Shown: positions 38,801 to 50,760, numbered from the stretch's first letter. The stretch: 64,000 nucleotides of DNA from Triplophysa rosa (GCF_024868665.1 NC_079891.1:14640593-14704592), one strand, 5' to 3'. Notes: generated by a model not told the origin, from the sequence alone. Translations and numbers: made by a program.

Positions 38801-41183
38801 TAATCCTTTCTTTTAGGGTCAAAATATCATTTGGAAATAGATGTAAGGAAAAAGATGTAAGGAAATATCCAGAATGTATTTTATAATATACATAATACCT
38901 ATTACATTAAGCCTATTAAATATAGCATAAAAAAGTTCTGGTTTAACAGTTATGGGCAATATGTTGGCCTTATTTTACTTGTGAAATAATTTACTTATGA
39001 TATAACTTAGGAAGTTTTATATATAATTATTAGTATATACTGTATTAGGAAGGCTACTGCAAGACATTATTAAAAGCTTCCTGGATTTCTGTGTCATACT
39101 GTACAGTATATCTGAGGTCATAACACTTCCAAAGCAAGAGGATGATTATTCCATTTCTGCGGAAATATTTGATGACTTTTTAATGTCCAAACTGACATGA
39201 GGGGCATCACCTTTGGGTCTCTCAAGTTCGCATGCAGTGAAGTCTTTTATGCTGCTGCATAAAAAACAACACATTGCATGATCATGTCAGATGTGTCTGT
39301 GTGTGTTTGATAAAAACATTGAATACTTAAAGCTTTCTGTTCTATTTTGCCTTGACTTTTGGCAATGATTTACATAAAAAACTGTATTATTATTCTTGTA
39401 AATATATGTTCCATTTTAAAAAAGCATAGACAGACAGATACTGCCACTGCCAGAGATGAGGGGCAGGGGTCACAGGTGGGGTGAAGGGCATATCATGGTA
39501 AAGGAAATGCCACCTGGATAGAGGGGGAAACTTGAGATCTGTACAGTTCCCTTCTCATTGTCAGATATGGTATGGATCAGTTTAGTAACAGGCTGCTCTG
39601 TATACTATTTTCTCTGTAGGGCAGAACTAGTCTTAAATCTAAATCTGTGTATCTGTGATGTGACAGGTCGTCATCCCTTACTTTTCTATCCTTCAGCGAG
39701 GGAATTAGACACGGCACACAAATCAGAATATTTACTGTCACTACTCTCAAGCAGGAGTGCAGGTGGAACCCAAAGGAATTTGATGGCCATTATGTCTTAT
39801 CTAATAACAGTTTCTGCTCTATATATGAAACTGGTAGGTTTCCATTAAAATACCATTATGAACCATTAGCTTTTTTCCATGAAAACCATAACAAAATTCC
39901 TTTTTGTAGTGCGTTTTGGACATATATCTGTATACGTATTTCTAAAACTTATTTCATAAACAATACATTCAAAGTACAAAGTGTAATATTATAATGTGCT
40001 GTTAAACACATGTACTGTACTAAATTTAATCCATGATAACAATTTTTTTTAAGAGCTGCTTTTTATTTATTATTTACCACTGCTTAAATTATGTTTACAT
40101 GCTGATTTACATACGTTTACAACAATTGTCTTTCATTTCATACTGTGAAATTTTTTATTAATAGATAGAATCTAGAAAGAATTGTTTAAAGATTACTTTA
40201 ACCCTCTGCAACAGCATTCCCTGTTTCACTTTCATACATAATAGGAACCCAGACCACATTAGCGATAATGAGTTATTCAAATCCATTCAAATCTGCGTTT
40301 TAGTGGTCAGTCCATGCTGATTGTGGCAAAAAAACTGAAAAAGTGGTGTAGTGGTCAGTCTGCGCCTGTTGTGTCTAATCAAATGTGCTGCAGATATTTG
40401 GATGGTCGCAAGATCCCCTGCTGGCCGGTATTTGGACGTTGTGTCCCTATTTTGCCGATAGTCAAGCGGATCAAAGATATAAACCAGTTTTATTGCACAA
40501 CATTGTGCAGGAAACAATCTGTGTTTACATGGCAACACAGAGATTAGCACACATATTGTTGACTAAATACAGTCTAAGTGTCAGAGTAGCAACGACTCAG
40601 TCTTCACCCTTTAGCAAGGTTAAAATAGTTTGTGGCCTGCATCTAAACAGGTTTCTTTGTTGAGCTTTGAATGAGGGACCTACTTAATGACTTGTCAAAA
40701 TTTGATTGTGTGTCTTTGAAAATGTTTAGCACTGTAAGCGCCATGACACAAAGAAAGTCATTCATCGACTTTCCCGTAAAACCGCTCCTCTGTCAGCGTT
40801 GTGCTGGATATCATGCCACTATGGCAAGAGTCAGCTACCATCTGGCCAGGCTAGCATGCTACCCACACTGACGCTGCTGTGTAAATATGCTAGCAAGGCC
40901 AGAAATGATAAAAAGTTTAACAGAATGTTATTGTTTGAAGTGAAAGTGAGAGTGTTTAAAACTGTATTTTACAACCAAAATTTGCAGAAAGGAGAATTAT
41001 AAAATTTGCGTTTCTTAATCTTGCAATTAAAAAAGGTCAATAATATAAACACACTAAAACTAGCACGAGAGATTTATTTATCTAAGGAGTTTAATATGCT
41101 TGCACGTAATGATTTGCACTTAAATATTATCTGTACACATTACACTAAATACATTTACAGTGTGGGGTTTTAGTGGGATAGTT
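35823..41183. other. Gene desert, no supported gene
   Basis: About 5.4 kb with no gene. The segment 36640-37000 is non-repetitive, of raised G+C, and open in several frames on both strands; it is a candidate regulatory block and not a gene. The 40270-40560 area has a short direct repeat (tagtggtcagtc, twice). The rest is AT-rich. Confidence 0.4.
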
Positions 41184-41606
41184 GGGATAGTTCACCCAAA
41201 AATGAAAGATCTGTCATCATTTATTCCCCTCTTTGTTCCAAACCTATATAAATTTCTTTGTTCTGATGAACACAGAGAAAGATATTTGGAAGAATGTTAG
41301 CAACTGACAGTTCTGGGGCATGATTGACTACCATAGTAGAAAACATTATTGTATAAGCCTACATATTTCGTTTTGTTCTGTTGAACACAAAAGAAAATAT
41401 TTTGAAGAACTTTGTAAAGCAAACAGTTCTGGGGCACCCTTGACTACCATTTTAAATTTTCCTACTAATAATGTCCCAGAAATGTCAGTTGCGGACATCT
41501 TCCAAATATCTTTGTGTTAGACTGAACAAAGAAATTTATACAGGTTTGGAGCAAATAGAGGGTGAGTAATTCATGACAGCATTTTCATTTTTGGGTGAAC
41601 TATCCC
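41184..41606. mobile_element. Miniature element with GGGATAGTTCACCC ends, full length
   Basis: A 423-bp element with perfect 24-bp inverted ends starting GGGATAGTTCACCC. Inside are the ttccaaacctatataaatttctttgttctg and gaacacaaaagaaaatattttgaagaa phrases typical of the most abundant cyprinid miniature family. Other copies in the window are at 42288-42940, 44012-44173 and 62921-63163. It does not encode protein. Confidence 0.8.
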
Positions 41607-42287
41607 TTTAAATATTAGGGGTGTCACTAGGGGTTTATATTAATATGTTTTTAATTAATTAACAAATCAACGTAAATAAACTTTAATGAAATAAATAATA
41701 TGTGTTATCTTATTTTTGGTCTATGTACACATACATCAGGCAAACATCCTTGGCCATTGTTCCAGGATGGCGCTCACAAGTTGAAAGTTCAAGTTTGAAA
41801 AGAGCACCTGAAGATCCCTGTAGCCTGTGTAGTTGTTTTTGAACACAAGAACATGGGAATGGCTCCCTCTGTGTTATCAGTAGTGGGGGGTGGTAATGAA
41901 CCTGGCCTGTTGAAACTGCTGCTGGAATGACTGCAGATTGCAGTAGTACATTAAACTTGGACTGTTCTGATTCTAGAAAAATACTATATCACAGAGTTTA
42001 CATAGAGAGGATGATTACCGTAAATGCATTTTAAATATTTGTTTTTAAATATGTGTGTTTTATTGTACCAAATTAGCATTTTAAACTAACAGTCCTGATA
42101 ACTTCATATGAACACAATGCATTAAAAAAATCATAAATGAGACACTAATGAAATCTAGAACAAAAAAAAAGCAGAAAAACTCTTTTTGTGACTCATTTTT
42201 GATGAATCGTGGAAAAAAAGTGACCCTGTCAGTGAAAATCTCATAATCTAAATATTAGTAGTATCAAAGTTTGATTTGAATTTTGTC

Positions 42288-42940
42288 GCTTTTTACTCAC
42301 CCTCTTATCATTTTAAACCTGTATGGCTTTTTTTCTATTGCAGAACACAAAAGAAGATATTTTAAAAACTATTGGTAATGAACAACAGCAGTACACTGCA
42401 AAAAATTACATTTTTACTAAGCATTTTGGTATTGTTTTAAGTAAAAATATCTAGAACTTCTTAAATCAATATAAAATGACTTAAAGATAGTTAGTGTTGT
42501 TTTATGAAAAATTATATAAGCATTAAGTAAGTTTATGGTAAAAACAAGCAAAAAATGGGGTGAGAAAAATAAACTTGAACTTGTTTATTTTTCTCACCCC
42601 ATTTTTTGCTTGTTTTTGCCATAAACTTACTTAATTCTTATATTTTTCTCCTTAAAAAGAGACTAAATATCTAAGGTCACTTTTCTTGTCAAGAAAGTTC
42701 ATCTTGATTTAAGAAGGTTTAGATATTTGTACTACAAAACAAGAAAAAAAACATCTTGGTAAGAATGTAATTTTTTGCAGAGATGCTTATTGACTTTTGT
42801 GTCCATACAATAGAAGTCAATGGGTACCGCCGTTGTTTGGTTACCAACATTCTTCAAAATATTTTCTTCTTATCTTGAAATGACAAGAGGGTGAGTAAAT
42901 GATAACAGAATTTAAATTTTTGGTTGAACTATCCCTTCAC
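42288..42940. mobile_element. GGGATAGTTCACCC-family copy, split by another element
   Basis: The left portion (42288-42395: tactcaccctcttatcattttaaacctgtatgg) and right portion (42781-42940, ending ggttgaactatccctt) are two pieces of one copy. It was interrupted by the CTGCAAAAAATTACAT-ended element at 42396-42780. The left terminus is missing. Confidence 0.7.
42396..42780. mobile_element. Nested miniature element with large internal hairpin
   Basis: The inverted ends begin CTGCAAAAAATTACAT. The centre is an almost perfect palindrome: arms 42523-42574 and 42583-42634 (52 bp each, one mismatch seen) separated by 8 bases. The whole element reads as nested inverted repeats. It sits inside an older miniature element, so it is the younger insertion. 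Confidence 0.75.
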
Positions 42941-44011
42941 CATGATTTCAATCTTTGACACAGCCTTACTCGGTCAGTATTAAAGAAATCAAAGTTATAT
43001 TTTCACAGAAAGTCTTTAACAATATGTAGAATGAATTTTGGTAGAAAAGCACACACTAAACTTGTAAAAAAAATACAATGAACTACCATATCTGGGTTTT
43101 CACAGGCAAGGTCACAGACGGATTCATTAAGATCTGTCTGGTTGTCTTTCTTGCCATTTTCATGTTTCAGCACCCTCTTTTATTGCTCATTGCTTCTGAA
43201 CAATAACCCCAGGGGAACAAAACCCAAACACAATCCCCTGTGTACATTCCATCCCTCAGAGCCTCTTCACATACTAATCATGGGCTTCCATGTTTACTCC
43301 TCACCCTCTCTTAACCTGACATGTAATCTCTTCCCATTCGCCTGATCTTTCAGCAAGACTTTGTTTGGCCTGCTTGCATGAGGGAAGCAGTACCTCTCTC
43401 CCAGCAGGCAGTACCCCAAGAATGCAGAGAGAAGAGGAATAAGAGAGCCACGGGCCACGGCCAGGGCAGATGTCAAGTAGCCTCAGGGGCCCGCTTCTTA
43501 ACCCCAAGCTGAGGGTTTGTGGACACCTATGGGAAGCCAACAGCGTGTAATGGAGCGGCTCTCTGGGAAAACAGAGCCGTGTTTTGTCATTAGACTCTAA
43601 TTAATGGGTGATAACTTCTTACCGAAACCCCCAGCTGAGACGCTTGTACTTAATAGCTTTTTAATGGGACTGTTAATGTGTCTGCATAGAAAACATGATT
43701 TGAGGAAGGGTCAAGAATAAAAATAATCAAATAAAATGTATTTTATGCCCATTACTTCTGTATGTAAAGCTGTTTTTCAACAATGCAAAATGGTGAAAAG
43801 TGCAACAGAAATAAATTTGAGGCTAGATATCATGTTTAAATTTATGCGAATTATATGAGCCTGTATGACCTGTTGAATGGGTTGAATGTAACGTAGTACA
43901 TAGTAGACAAAAAAACTATAGAAAACATGCATTATGTTAATGAGAAGTTACCTAACAACAGTACGAACTATTAAACAATGTAAATTATGTCACTTACAAG
44001 TTCAATTTAAA
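42941..44011. promoter_or_regulatory. Intergenic with candidate conserved noncoding block
   Basis: No gene. The part 43500-43690 is the most enhancer-like stretch I see in this area: non-repetitive, with several homeodomain-type TAATTA/TTAAT sites (ctctaattaatggg, tacttaatagctttttaatggg) among G+C-rich pieces. It lies about 5 kb downstream of dmrt2. Inference only. Confidence 0.3.
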
Positions 44012-44173
44012 GGGATAGTTCACCCAAAAATGAAAATTCTGTCATCATTTGCTCACCCTCTTGTCATTTCAAACCCTTTTGACTTTCTTTCTTTTGCAGA
44101 ACACAATAGAAAATCTTTTAAAGAATGTTAGTAACCAAACAATGGCACCCATTCACTTCTATTGAACTATCCC
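44012..44173. mobile_element. GGGATAGTTCACCC-family copy, internally deleted
   Basis: A 162-bp short copy with both ends (gggatagttcacccaaaaatg at left, gaactatccc at right) and a shortened middle. The right end lacks the usual ttttcatttttgggt part. Confidence 0.75.
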
Positions 44174-45218
44174 ATTAATTCAAGTCAAATCAATATGGCA
44201 CCTTCCCTGACTAATATTCCTTTTTATCTGAGAAAAAAAGTACAGAATGCGAATCGGGAAATGTTGACTTAGAAAGCACATTATGTGTTAGTTACAGAAC
44301 AAAGAAAGGTTCATTCCAGACAAACAATGTTGTCGTTTTTTTGTCAACATTGTTTGGCTCTTTTGCTAGTTCACGGTAAATGAGCCAAAGCAAAGATCTT
44401 CGTAAATGACTTTTCCAGTAAAATTTAATGTATTTCTCCAAAAATTTCCATAAAATTTTCATGTTCCTTTCAGAATTTCAAATTAAGACCATGCATTGCT
44501 GGTCACAGAAGATAGTTTTTCGCTCTGGTACACGGCAAACACTTCAAGTTAAAATCACAAAATATGTCCCTCAACAAGAACTGTCGAATACGCCATACGA
44601 AAGCATGTGGTGAACGTGCGTGCAAAAGCCTAAAGAGATAGATCACGATGAAATGTTATAGGCCGTGCTTCACAAACATTTCAATTTACACACATTTGCA
44701 TTGAACTTGAGGCGATTTGCTTATCTACTTGAATGTCTTGGAAATGTTGCGAACAAAATGCAATGAAAACACCAGCTTCAATCTAGAAGAGCTCGGGATT
44801 GTGCTTTTGTTTTTTATACAATACCCCTGGATAAATAACCAAGGGGGCACAATAGCTTGGCTTCGACATTAGCATCTGAAAATGATATTCATTTGTACTC
44901 CGCTTCATGTTTCAAGCACTCACAGCTTGTCACTTGGCCTGATTACTTTATGAACCTGTCATGAAAAGGGGAGGTGACATTTTCAGCATTGTTTGTTTAG
45001 GCAACACACTCTTGATATACTCAGCTGTTGTCTCCTAAGTAAAGAATACAGTGACTGTTGTAAAAGAATGATTGTTTGAAAACCCTTCACAAATGTGACA
45101 GTGAGGGTTAGTGAAAGGAAAATAGAAGAAACATCCCACAGGTGTTAATGATATAAACCTGCCTCACAAGGTTCCACCATGGAAACACAGGGGATGGTGG
45201 TACTGTATGTATGCATGT
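44174..45218. other. Intergenic, includes an inverted SOX-like pair
   Basis: No gene. At 44321-44356 there are perfect 12-bp inverted arms containing AACAATG and CATTGTT. The segment 44540-45000 is non-repetitive and may be regulatory. Confidence 0.35.
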
Positions 45219-45255
45219 ATGTGTGTGTGTGCGTGTGTGTGTGTGTGTGTGTGTG
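45219..45255. repeat. (GT)n microsatellite
   Basis: A GT-dinucleotide run with one GC interruption, next to the dispersed repeat that follows. Confidence 0.9.
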
Positions 45256-45523
45256 GGAAGGGTAAACCCTACGGTATGGGGACAAAATGTCCCCACAAAG
45301 ATGGCAATATCAAAAACCCTTGTCCTTGTTTTTTTGTCCCCATGAGGAAACAAGCTTATAAATCATACAGAATTAACTTTTGTGAAAATGTAAAAGAGCA
45401 GACAGTTGTGTGTGATTGTTAGGGTTAGGGGTGGGTTAGGGGTAGGGAATATGATATACAGTTTGTACAGTATAAAAACCATTGCGTCTATGGAATGTCC
45501 CCATAAAACATGGAAACCCAACA
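45256..45523. repeat. Dispersed fish repeat between two TG tracts
   Basis: It contains ggggacaaaatgtccccac, gtccccatgaggaaacaag, a tttagggttaggggt-like block (tgttagggttaggggtggg) and gtacagtataaaaacc followed by ggaatgtccccat. This is a widely dispersed fish repeat that is usually flanked by TG tracts, as here. It encodes nothing. Confidence 0.7.
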
Positions 45524-45536
45524 TGTGTGTGTGCGT

Positions 45537-45589
<53 letters not shown>

Positions 45590-45596
45590 TGCGTGC

Positions 45597-45629
<33 letters not shown>
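45524..45629. repeat. Compound (TG/CG)n-(GA)n microsatellite
   Basis: TG repeats with interspersed GC steps, then a GCGT run, then an uninterrupted GA run at 45601-45629. Such alternating purine-pyrimidine DNA can adopt Z-form, and the GA run triplex form; both are general properties and are not shown here. Confidence 0.9.
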
Positions 45630-47960
45630 CAGAGACACGTTTAACTGCCCACATTGACTTCATCAGCTGTCATCTTAGCAAACATGGTCATTAAAAGCTG
45701 CGAATTTGACAAAAACGTCAGTGCTACACATTTCTTATTACAAGTTGCCTTGCAGGAATTCACATCCTGGCCTCTCTCAACACAAAAGCTGCTGGTACTG
45801 AACGCCCAAACACGGCCCGAGAACTGAGGGTAACAAATCGGCATCCTTCCCCTTTGTTCATGCACTGGTGCATGCCAATTCAAAATTTACAGCACCATTT
45901 ATTTCACAAGTCAAAATAATCCACACTGCTGTGTGTTAAGGTTCACATGTTCTTCCGCTTAATGGGTGCTAAATGTGCAGTGTCTAGCAGCAGCCTTGGC
46001 CAGAATACTGCGTAAGTGAGGTGACAAAGTCAACAGATTGAAGGATGCGTTTGTTCTGCACCTGGGGAGGAATGAGTGGAAGTGGGAAACAGAAGGTGTG
46101 AGTTGAAACAATAACCTGATCAATCTGAGTTGTCCTTACTTACACCGGCCGGACAAATGTTTTGGGTGTAAACTGTGCAGCAATGCAAACTAACCAAAGC
46201 ACGTTGTTGTTTTTTATTTCCAGTGTTTAGATCTTTTCTTTGCCCTGGCTGATGTTTTCATCCGTTATTGAAATCAGACTTTATTTATTTTATCTTCTGC
46301 ATCACTGGCATCACAGAATTGTAAAAATAACAACTGTTTAAACATCAGACTTCTGTTTTAAGGAAATGCAAATAGTAACACAGGATAAGGTTTTCGTGAT
46401 TGGTGTTATAATAGTCGATCTAATATGTAAATCATTTCTATCATCAAGCTAGATCTGATCTAGACAGATTTTAACCCGCCATGTTAACTTGGACTGACAT
46501 AAGAGTCTAGTAAAAGGAACTGGATAAACATGTTGACAGTGTTACTGACAGTACTGCTAATGTGCTAAATTTGACACTTTGGGAATAGGGCTCATCGGTT
46601 TTGACGCCATCAGCAGATTCACTGTTAGTATATCCTAACACAGCACCTGACTTCATGTACCTTCACATGAATGTATTGAAATGTTTACAGTAAATAAGAG
46701 AAGAGATATATTTATACAGGTATAAAGAACACAAAACAACCTCCCCAGGGAATACGATGTGATTGTTTCTTTAAACGTAGGGAATGGCCGCGCATAATGT
46801 TTTTTTAAGGTAGTAGATCTACGTTCTGCCTAAGAAAGCAGCATTTGACTAACAGAACAGCTGTAGTGAGTCTTTAATTTCATGCAAGCTTGTAAGTCAC
46901 TGCAACAGATATTGTAAATAGTTTTAAGAGTTGCTTTCTTACTCCATTTGAAGCCAGACATCACCTCATCTGAACCAGTGAGATGCACTGGAAAACATTT
47001 TTTGCTTCTTTAAGTTTTTAAGGTCAAACTGTCTTCACAAGTCATTTCAAAGCACTAATCTAAATTTTGTCAATGTCTTTAAATTAAATCAACTCTTCAA
47101 AAATAAGTTAAAATTGCTTTTAACTTATTTTGATAAGATAAACATCAACTCAACCACATGGAAAAAAATACAGACTTGTAAAGCCAATTCGACTGTATGT
47201 AGGCTAAAAACTATAAATTTATGAATCTCTATTTATTATTATTTCAAAGTCATATTTATTATATCAGGATTACAACTATTTAATGTCTGGAAATCTGACT
47301 TAATTGGTATTTTACATAGGAGAATGCAATCAAATGTATTTGAGTAAAGTAGAATTGATTTAATGTTTTTGCTTTTCTACCTTTTTGTTTCTATTTTCAT
47401 TCTCTGAATAAAATTGTTCTTAATTCTGTGACCTGCAGAAAACAATTGTCACATTTACATACAGCAAAGCCCAATTCAATATCTGCTAAAGCTAAATGTA
47501 AAATAAATTTTCATTTGTAAAATGTATACACACTTTATGGAGTTCTCATGTTTCCATTAAAATAATCTGTAAAACATATAGTCACAGCTAATCTCTTGTG
47601 CAGGTGTTTCATACTTTGTTCCTTTAGATCAATGTACAGTTACCCTGTAAACATAATGCTCAGTGTAAACTCTCTTAACGCTCTTGTACACAAAGGCTTC
47701 TTTCCATATGTTGCTAAAATTACAATTTGAATTGGAATTACATTAATCTAGTTTCAGTTTAGTTACTGTACAAATGTTAGAATCGATTCTTCAGTTTAAG
47801 AACAAAAAAGAGATGTAGTTTTCTAATAACATTGTTAAATTCAAAGGCCTTCTACCAAAACAATGATAATAAAGTATTGATTATTATCTTAAGCTTTGAT
47901 TAAAATTCTATATTTTTAAAGATCTCTATCAAAATATCACATTTACAAATGTTTTTTTTT
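45630..47960. other. Intergenic downstream of dmrt2
   Basis: No gene. The part 45640-46140 is non-repetitive and could be regulatory. The part near 46990-47180 has paired ttaagtt/aacttat blocks of a decayed repeat. The rest is AT-rich. Confidence 0.4.
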
Positions 47961-47973
47961 TGTTTAAAACAAT

Positions 47974-47979
47974 TTTATT
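47974..47979 (-). terminator. dmrt2a: Candidate poly(A) signal of dmrt2
   Basis: AATAAA on the minus strand, about 265 bases past the dmrt2 stop codon, followed by a T-rich region on that strand. No other strong hexamer lies closer in the AT-rich 3' region. The transcript end is not proven. Confidence 0.35.
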
Positions 47980-48242
47980 GTCACCTTTAAAGTTGCAAAA
48001 TTAACATTTACATTTAAATACTCTACACATTATGATGTATGATAATGCACAACATGCATGTCTAAAATATGTACATTTTTAAATATACAGAAAAAACAGC
48101 ACGTTTTGTTTTAGATTTCATTTGCTTGCTTCCAAATTCTTGATAGCTCTCTTTTATAAATTTCCATATACGTATGTAAATAAATATACAATTAGTACCA
48201 AAGTTAGCATGTACATTTGAGATTATTATTATTCAACAAGGC

Positions 48243-50498
48243 TTACTGGGATGTCCGATTTAAAGAAAGTGAAGGTCTTTTTAATATGGCCTCCACTGAG
48301 AATGACAGAGACTCTCCTGTGGAAACTTTGGCGCTCCGTGGCTTTGCTACAAAGTCCTTTACTGCTTTTTCAGAGTTTTTGATTCCGACTGTGTCTTTGC
48401 CTGTTCCCTCTTTGAACTTTTTGGCTGCTTCCACCAGCAGTTCCTTACAGTACGGCCCATTCACTTCTGGATTTTTTTCATTTAATTTCTGCTGTATGAG
48501 GGAATGAAATGAGTTGAGCTTCATGGACAGAGTGTGCTTGGCATTGTCTTTGCTCATGTTGTTGGACAGAATGTGCTTGGCATTGTCTTTGCTCATGTTG
48601 TTGTACACATGCTGGTTCCCTGCATGTGAAGGTACATTTGAAAAAGCTTGTCCGTACGCCCTCTTAGGAGGCGAAAAGGCCGAGCGGGCACTTCCATTGT
48701 GGCCAAGTCCTGTCTGTGCTTCCCCAGGCCCTGGCTGGTGGGCACATGGCTCTGGGGCCACTCGAGATCCCTCAACTCTGGACGATGCACCCTCTTGCTC
48801 TGGCAGGTGACTATCGGTGGAGGTCATCATCTTTGGGTCCCAAACTGCTCCAGGTTTCATGTTCTGGACCGCCGTGGCATTAAGGAGACACTGCTGGTAT
48901 AACAGGGCATCGCTTATATTGCTGCTGCCCCGTGGCCACATCACGAAGCGTGGTGAGAGCGGGTACTGGCGATAAGTGGTGGCTACGCTCACATTAGAGG
49001 AGATGAGCTCCACATTTGCAGTCGTCCCGCCCGAGGCAGCATACTGCAGGGAGAGGTCCAGACAGCCGGGCAGGAAGCTGCAGAGATCCTTGGGATTGGG
49101 TTCAACCGTGGAAGGGGCTGAAGAAGACGAGAAGGCTGTCTTGTAGGAATCATACTCAGCAGCATGGACCATGCTGCCTGGCAGGAAGAGAGAAGCAGAG
49201 GACGACTGGCTGGACTCGAGAAGCTCCCGTTCTTTATACTCTCGCTCTAGCATGATGGTCTCCAGCTCCTTGTCAGCAAAGGCTCTTCTCTTTCTCATAC
49301 GGTCGCTCAGAGGAGGGGGCAGAGCGGCATTGGCACCCAGAAACGGGTCAGTCTGGACTGGACGGTATCCTGCGTGGAAAGAAAGTATATGGTTGGATAC
49401 TAGAAACAATGAGACAGCCACTCACTACTTTATTAATAATGAATGACTGTGAAGGATTACTAAATATGTTGTAAAACAAAACAACTTTTTAATTTTCGGT
49501 TTTATAACCACGTTTGTGTCAATTCTACTGTGTTATTTTGAACATTAATGGCATGCACAGCATTTAACAAAATGTTTTTCCTGAATAAAGTGCACATGAA
49601 AAATTTTATACAATATTATATAACAGTAAAAGATGCTGTAATTGAGAGAGGCTTACTCCATGAAAATATCCAGAGAAGAACCAAAAGAATAAATTTGAAA
49701 AGAGAACAGAAGTCCAAGAAAGGCTGAGAGAAGAGGAGAAAAAAGAGGTCAAATTAGTTTTAAAAGAGGAAGGAAAAGGGGGGAGAATGGACAAACAGAT
49801 TAAAGAAATCTTGACGCTCTGAATAAGAAGTTAGTAAGAAGTTGTAAGACGTTTTTTTACTCACCTTCCAAAATACTTTTAGCCAGCATAGTGGATGGAC
49901 GGATGTGTCTTTGATAGATAGTTCGTCTTTCCACTTGTATGTGTTTTCCAGATATCCCCTTCCTGTCCTAAAATTGTAAAATGTACAATTTTTTTGTGTG
50001 TGTTTTGAGCTTGTACAATATTGTTAAAGAATGTGCTTGTCAGTCAGTTCTCGTAATATTTGGAAGCTTTTGCCTTTATCATTATTTAGTTGTACAAATG
50101 TTTTCAACAAAAAGTAATGTCAATGTCCAAATGTTTTTTTTAATCTTCAGTAACTGTCTCACCTCTGTGGCTTGTTGTCTTCGCAGTGCTACTTGTGCAG
50201 CCATGACCCGCTGTCTCTCCACCACCAGCAAGCAGTTCGCGCACTGACAGTCTCTCCATCGGCAGAATCTCTTGTGTCCCTTCAGGCAAGACACGACGCC
50301 GTGGTTCCGACACCGAGCGCACTTCGGTGTGCGGCTCAGTTTGCGCTGGTCTCCAGAAGTTAGGTTTAGGCTGCTAGGTTTGTCTTCGTCTTTGCTCCCC
50401 GAGTCTTCTCCTGTGGTTGTAAACACCGCTTGATCGTCGCTCTCGGTCTCCAGGCCCTCTACGTCTATTTCAAACTCCGTGCCAGAATGATCCGTCAT
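48243..50498 (-). CDS. dmrt2a: DM-domain transcription factor Dmrt2 (dmrt2a/terra type)
   Basis: A 521-residue protein from three coding exons: 50498-50163 (112 codons), 49967-49865 and 49369-48243. All borders are GT-AG and phases agree (0, then 1). The DM domain spans about residues 57-112. Its zinc ligands are intact: C60, C63, H75, C79 and H66, C84, C86, C89. Exon 2 encodes the DMRT2-type linker (DRKGISGKH...SILEG). Exon 3 carries the block [11 protein letters not shown] and [13 protein letters not shown] near residues 283-311, characteristic of DMRT2, and ends with FSVEAIL at residues 503-509. No DMA domain is present, as expected for DMRT2. I chose MTDHSG as start because its context is good (A at -3) and the in-frame ATG 33 bases upstream falls in a predicted 5' UTR intron. 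In zebrafish the family member acts in somite symmetry and muscle. A 13-residue tandem duplication lies at residues 403-428. Confidence 0.95.
48526..48603 (-). repeat. dmrt2a: 39-bp tandem duplication in dmrt2 exon 3
   Basis: Two head-to-tail units of 39 bp (48526-48564 and 48565-48603) that differ by very few bases. They encode [13 protein letters not shown] followed by [13 protein letters not shown], in frame. Confidence 0.9.
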
Positions 50499-50513
50499 GT
50501 TGAATACTCGATG
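50499..50513 (-). other. dmrt2a: dmrt2 5' UTR at start of coding exon
   Basis: On the minus strand a pyrimidine-containing acceptor (tgttctaaacag, AG at 50515-50514) is followed by 15 bases and the ATG. It pairs with the donor at 50647-50646, giving a short 134-bp intron in the 5' UTR. Confidence 0.6.
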
Positions 50514-50647
50514 CTGTTTAGAACAAAACATTGGCTTATTTATAAATAAAGTTTTATAAATTGACTTTAATCACGTGCACGTAAAAATAAGTGAAACTGT
50601 TATTATTCAACTACTCTACAGCCATCATACTTTGTAAAGATGCTTAC

Positions 50648-50760
50648 CCTTTAAAACACACCAATCCAGCCTCTTCAGGACTAGAACAGTAATCTTCTCC
50701 TCTTCCAGAGAACTATTCTGACGAGATTAGAAAGCACTGCTCCAGGGTGAAATACGTCAC
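50648..50760 (-). other. dmrt2a: Candidate noncoding exon 1 of dmrt2
   Basis: The sequence ends in TTTAAAGG followed by GTAAGCATC on the minus strand, a strong splice donor (GT at 50647-50646). The right boundary is a guess because no TATA box fixes the start. The exon holds no ATG that opens a long frame. Confidence 0.5.

Noticed and set aside
45420..45445. Telomere-like TTAGGG array
   Set aside because: Only a few ttaggg-like units within a dispersed fish repeat, not an interstitial telomere.
45363..45694. Frames rich in His-Thr or Cys-Val repeats
   Set aside because: Translations of the TG/GA microsatellite in different frames.
50499..50531. Upstream in-frame ATG as dmrt2 start
   Set aside because: Poor context (C at -3) and it lies within the predicted 5' UTR intron.
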